Assembly (NCBI GenBank): GCA_020466095.1
Contig: CM035809.1
Coordinates: 8,404,723-8,468,722, forward strand
Source of the DNA: Chlorops oryzae
Lineage: Eukaryota; Arthropoda; Insecta; Diptera; Chloropidae
DNA length: 64,000 bases
Reading direction: 5' to 3'
Shown here: in pieces, positions 61,401 to 64,000 of the stretch
How the letters are laid out: each line of letters begins with the position of its first letter
Numbering within the stretch: position 1 is the stretch's first letter
Translations under genes and position numbers: made by a program
The notes under the pieces: generated by a model
What the model was told of the DNA's origin: nothing
Databases searched by the model: none
Seen by the model: only the letters and a program-made list of their open reading frames with translations

Positions 61401-63095
61401 CAGGAACAGAGCGTAACGCTTTCCAAGGGCATAAACAGCATCCACATTGACCCGGACAGAATGCATTTCCGTCGTTGTCAAACAATGGACTTGGATTGAA
61501 ACGGCATTTATTGCATAAATCCAAGTCCTTGTGTTGCGGTAAGGCTAAACGATATACCTTTGATGGCGGTTTTGGTGGTAGTATTGGCTCTACCTTAGGC
61601 TCGATTGGCTCTACCTTAGGCTCAATTGGCTCAATCTCTGCTTCAGTTTCTGTCTTGATCTCTGGCATATCTTCTGGTTCAACCTCTGAATTGAATTGTG
61701 TTGCCACACTAGGTTTTTTATTAATATCCAATCCCCATGCATTTTTGCCTTGTTCTTCATCTGTCATGCTGTCATAGCTAAGTGTTTGTACAGCTTGATG
61801 CCTGAATTTTGGTTCTAAATTATTTTGATTCGTAGCTGTTTTTGCTTCGGCAGGTCTCGATTCGGAATCATCTTGCTGTTTGGTGTCATTTTCATCGGAA
61901 GGCCTCGAATCGGAACCAGCCGAGAGACCTGGATGTATATCTGCCAAATTTTCATTAGAAGCCGTGGATTCTAAATCAGCCTTAGAATCGGTTCGATTTT
62001 CTGCCTTAACAAAAATTGGCACCGGCTGTTCTTTATTTTCTAAAATAAGCTCTTGGGTAGTCAAGTGTAACGAAGACGTACAAAAATCTGTGTATTTGGA
62101 ATACAATAATCACCTTTGGATCCTTTCATTCTTCCATGTCTCTTGTCGGTTTGAATCGCTTTATCGTCTCGTTCCTCTAATGATTCTGCTGGTTGTTCCG
62201 ATATGTCGCAATCGAATGTCTCGACCGGTTCACAGATAGGTAAGCATGGAGGTTCCGGTGCCGGATCGTTATGCAAATGTGCAACGCAAATCATATCGAA
62301 ATCACAAATGCCACTTTTTGAAGCTGGTAGATTTTCTTGTGGGAATTTATTTTGCGAAACGCAAACTTCATTTCGTTTTTCTGCTGAAAACGGAAAAGTT
62401 GGTAAAGCAGATATTGCATTGCAGGGTGGCTGAGCATCATCACATATTCCCATAAGCGGCTTTGGCGCATCGCATTCGCATTCTATTTCGGATTTAATAT
62501 TGCACGGCATTGAGATATTATTCGTGGTCTGGGGGTAACCTTGTTGAATACAAGGTTGTTGCTGTTGTTGTTGCTGCCTTTGCATGGTAGCAGATGGGCA
62601 AGGTAAAACATTACTACTTGGCGATGCTTTCCTTTGGAAATGTATTGTAACGGGAACGGCTATTTGCACTGGATCAACATGTATGGACATTGAACAACTA
62701 GTGGGAGGACTTGACATACGTCCGCCGGTTTGTTGTTCTCTTTTCTCGATGCGTTCGAGTACTTTTTGTGACATTGTTATAATTTGTTTAAGCATTTGTT
62801 TATAATTACTATATTCGGATACGCATGTTGAGGGTTTCGTCGACAGTACTTGACACGATGGCTTCTGATGTATTTCGGTATCACTGCGACAGTCTTTGAA
62901 CTCGCGTCCCGAATCACATTCCTGACCATGAAAGCTTCTACCCACATAAAGAAATCGGGTTGATGGGCTATCTTCGTGAACACTTGAAAAGTGCGTTTGG
63001 GCATCGCATTGACATTGGCACGGATTATATTGACAGTTTGGACAACGATGACAGGAATTATCGCTTATAGACGATAGGTGACTTTTCGGCTTCAT
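58233..63095 (-). CDS. Cys-rich protein with C-terminal FN3-like domain, 1,392 aa, six exons
   Basis: I do not recognise this gene. Six minus-strand exons join in frame through GT-AG introns: 63095-62114, 62039-61197, 60906-59012, 58932-58855, 58797-58669 and 58484-58233. Together they give 4,179 nt including TAA. The start is ATG at 63095, the first ATG after an in-frame upstream TAA. Visible parts are an N-terminal Cys cluster (CHRCPNCQYNPCQCQC, residues 15-30), a possible short coiled coil near residues 97-122, a Gln run near 175, a second Cys zone at about 500-560 (CPGQCGCCLC), an acidic EPKVEPIEPKVEPI repeat, a Lys run, a third Cys cluster (CECDCCYC... CPACCECC) at about 1210-1238, a short helix, then an FN3-like fold at about 1272-1345 (VKWTIHDGYGIGGYEIYVDG). 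QTD-type motifs (KAIQTD, VETQTD) resemble dynein light chain LC8 sites. There is no signal peptide or membrane segment. Exon joins are inferred from phase and splice consensus. Confidence 0.85.
58669..58797 (-). CDS. Cys-rich/FN3 gene, exon 5 (first half of FN3-like domain)
   Basis: 129 nt, phase 0, acceptor TTTCTAG, donor GTATGT. It encodes GIEKPPKYKTSFPVSIVEVT and SSLYVKWTIHDGYGIGGYE, the A-to-C strand pattern of an FN3 domain with its core Trp. Confidence 0.83.
58855..58932 (-). CDS. Cys-rich/FN3 gene, exon 4
   Basis: 78 nt, phase 0 on both sides, acceptor TTTTAG and donor GTAAAT. It encodes KALVDSVILDLEAMEMVRKQ followed by NERCNA, an amphipathic helix leading into the FN3-like domain. 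Confidence 0.82.
59012..60906 (-). CDS. Cys-rich/FN3 gene, exon 3 (largest)
   Basis: Acceptor TTTTCAG; donor GTGAGT directly after CAGGAGTTG. The open frame runs on past the donor for 10 codons, which I treat as intron because GTGAGT gives a phase-0 join to the next exon. It contains a duplicated motif (GSQQRVSISN and VSQQRVSYSN), the Lys run, the SGLITVLERIMQVLE helix, VETQTD and the third Cys cluster. Confidence 0.87.
61197..62039 (-). CDS. Cys-rich/FN3 gene, exon 2
   Basis: Follows a 74-nt intron (62040-62113, acceptor TTTTAG). It begins ENKEQPVPIF and ends in phase 1 (TTC G) before GTAAAG. It contains an acidic, low-complexity first half, the tandem EPKVEPI repeat and the second Cys zone, with CNKC, CPGQCGCCLC and CKCRER. 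Confidence 0.85.
62114..63095 (-). CDS. Cys-rich/FN3 gene, exon 1
   Basis: Starts MKPKSHLSS and ends GRMKGSK plus one base before GTGATT. It holds the first Cys cluster, the Gln run (encoded mostly by CAA/CAG at about 62555-62580) and KAIQTD. The reading frame upstream of the ATG meets TAA seven codons past the open frame's TTG, so the ATG is the natural start. Confidence 0.85.
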
Positions 63096-64000
63096 AATTA
63101 ATCCTTTATCCGCCAAACCTTAGCGAGAAATCGAATATCAAAACTAATTTCTTGACTTAAATTTTGAGAATTTCTAAAACTTTTTCGCTATTTTAATAAA
63201 AAAAAAATTTTTGCACGAAATGGAAGGGAAAATTTTATTTCAAAAATCCTTTTTTTTTAACAAAAATTTTTCTGGATTTTTCTATGGTTTATTCAAAAAT
63301 CATTTTTAGTCAAAATGTCAAGGGTGACTTGGTTTAAAAAACTTTTCGATAAAAAGAATTTAGTCATAACGTAACTTCGATTACGTTAATTTACGCTATG
63401 GATTAGAAGCAATATGAGAAACCTTACCTTTATTGGTTTTAGGGATCCTTAGAGGACTAACGAGGGAGAAAAACGGGAGGCCATCTGAACCATGTCAGAG
63501 GAATATTTAGTTTTTTTTTTAAATATAACAAAGTCTTTAAATGCTTTCCCAAGGGGGTAAAACATTGTTTACATTCAATTTTTGTATGGAAATTTGACAT
63601 TTAAACAATGCTTTAAATTTAAAATTTCATTATGAATAAGGAGGTTAGTTTCTATCATGCCCCAATTTTGGGTTACGTTAAGCTTGTGTCAAACTGAGTC
63701 ATTGGTGCTATGCTTCTAACGTCAAGCAGCCTACTCATGTACATATATCATGGAAACGATCAAGGTGTATTTAATAAGGTGGTAGCAGTAGCACATCTGT
63801 CTTCTTCTTATTTTATTATTTTCCCATTTAAATGTCACAAATTTTATTTTTTTCAAATGTTGTTTTTGTATTCATTAGTTGATATTAAAATTTCTGTATT
63901 CACAACAACATATTTGACATTTGGACGTACTCGGCACAACAAAAACCTCCGTTGTTTTTGTCGAGTTGTATTTGTTGTAGAACTGCTATCACCTTATTAA
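63096..64000. other. Upstream region of the Cys-rich/FN3 gene
   Basis: Contains the presumed 5' UTR and promoter of the minus-strand gene, but no core promoter motif stands out. An open + frame runs off the window end from 63710 without recognisable features. Confidence 0.45.

Overview
The window looks like nuclear DNA of a higher (brachyceran) fly. It is very AT-rich, has short and long GT-AG introns, and is crowded with small DNA transposons. It carries a clear orthologue of Drosophila Jupiter, a microtubule-associated protein. I cannot name the species. No bacterial, viral or organellar genes were seen.

Layout. Positions 1 to about 41.2 kb hold no protein gene I can support. This is either the long first intron of Jupiter or intergenic DNA upstream of it. 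It is built from low-complexity tracts, degenerate tandem repeats and many transposon copies whose ends and target-site duplications can be read directly. They include a 931-bp hAT-type element, an 862-bp TA-flanked element, several TTAA-flanked elements, hAT-type MITEs with 8-bp duplications, a fold-back element with roughly 530-bp arms around a broken coding fragment, and a full-length mariner (broken transposase) inserted inside an older TTAA element.

From 41,214 to 48,525 lie the Jupiter exons on the + strand: four core exons (one a 33-nt microexon) and two in-frame cassette exons. The introns between them carry a TTAA element, a hAT-type MITE and a PIF/Harbinger fragment. The first coding exon was not found.

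From about 50.6 to 57.3 kb is a tandem array of a 494-bp unit (about 14 copies). It is interrupted by a 154-nt poly-G run joined to a 306-nt poly-T run, which looks like an assembly artefact. On the far side, converging on Jupiter, is a minus-strand gene of six exons (63,095 to 58,233). I could assemble it in frame into a 1,392-residue cysteine-rich protein ending in a fibronectin-III-like domain. I do not recognise it.

The two genes are convergent neighbours separated by the tandem array. Nothing in the sequence links their functions. The most notable items are the unrecognised Cys-rich/FN3 gene, the Jupiter cassette exons, the nested transposon insertions and the tandem array with its suspect assembly.
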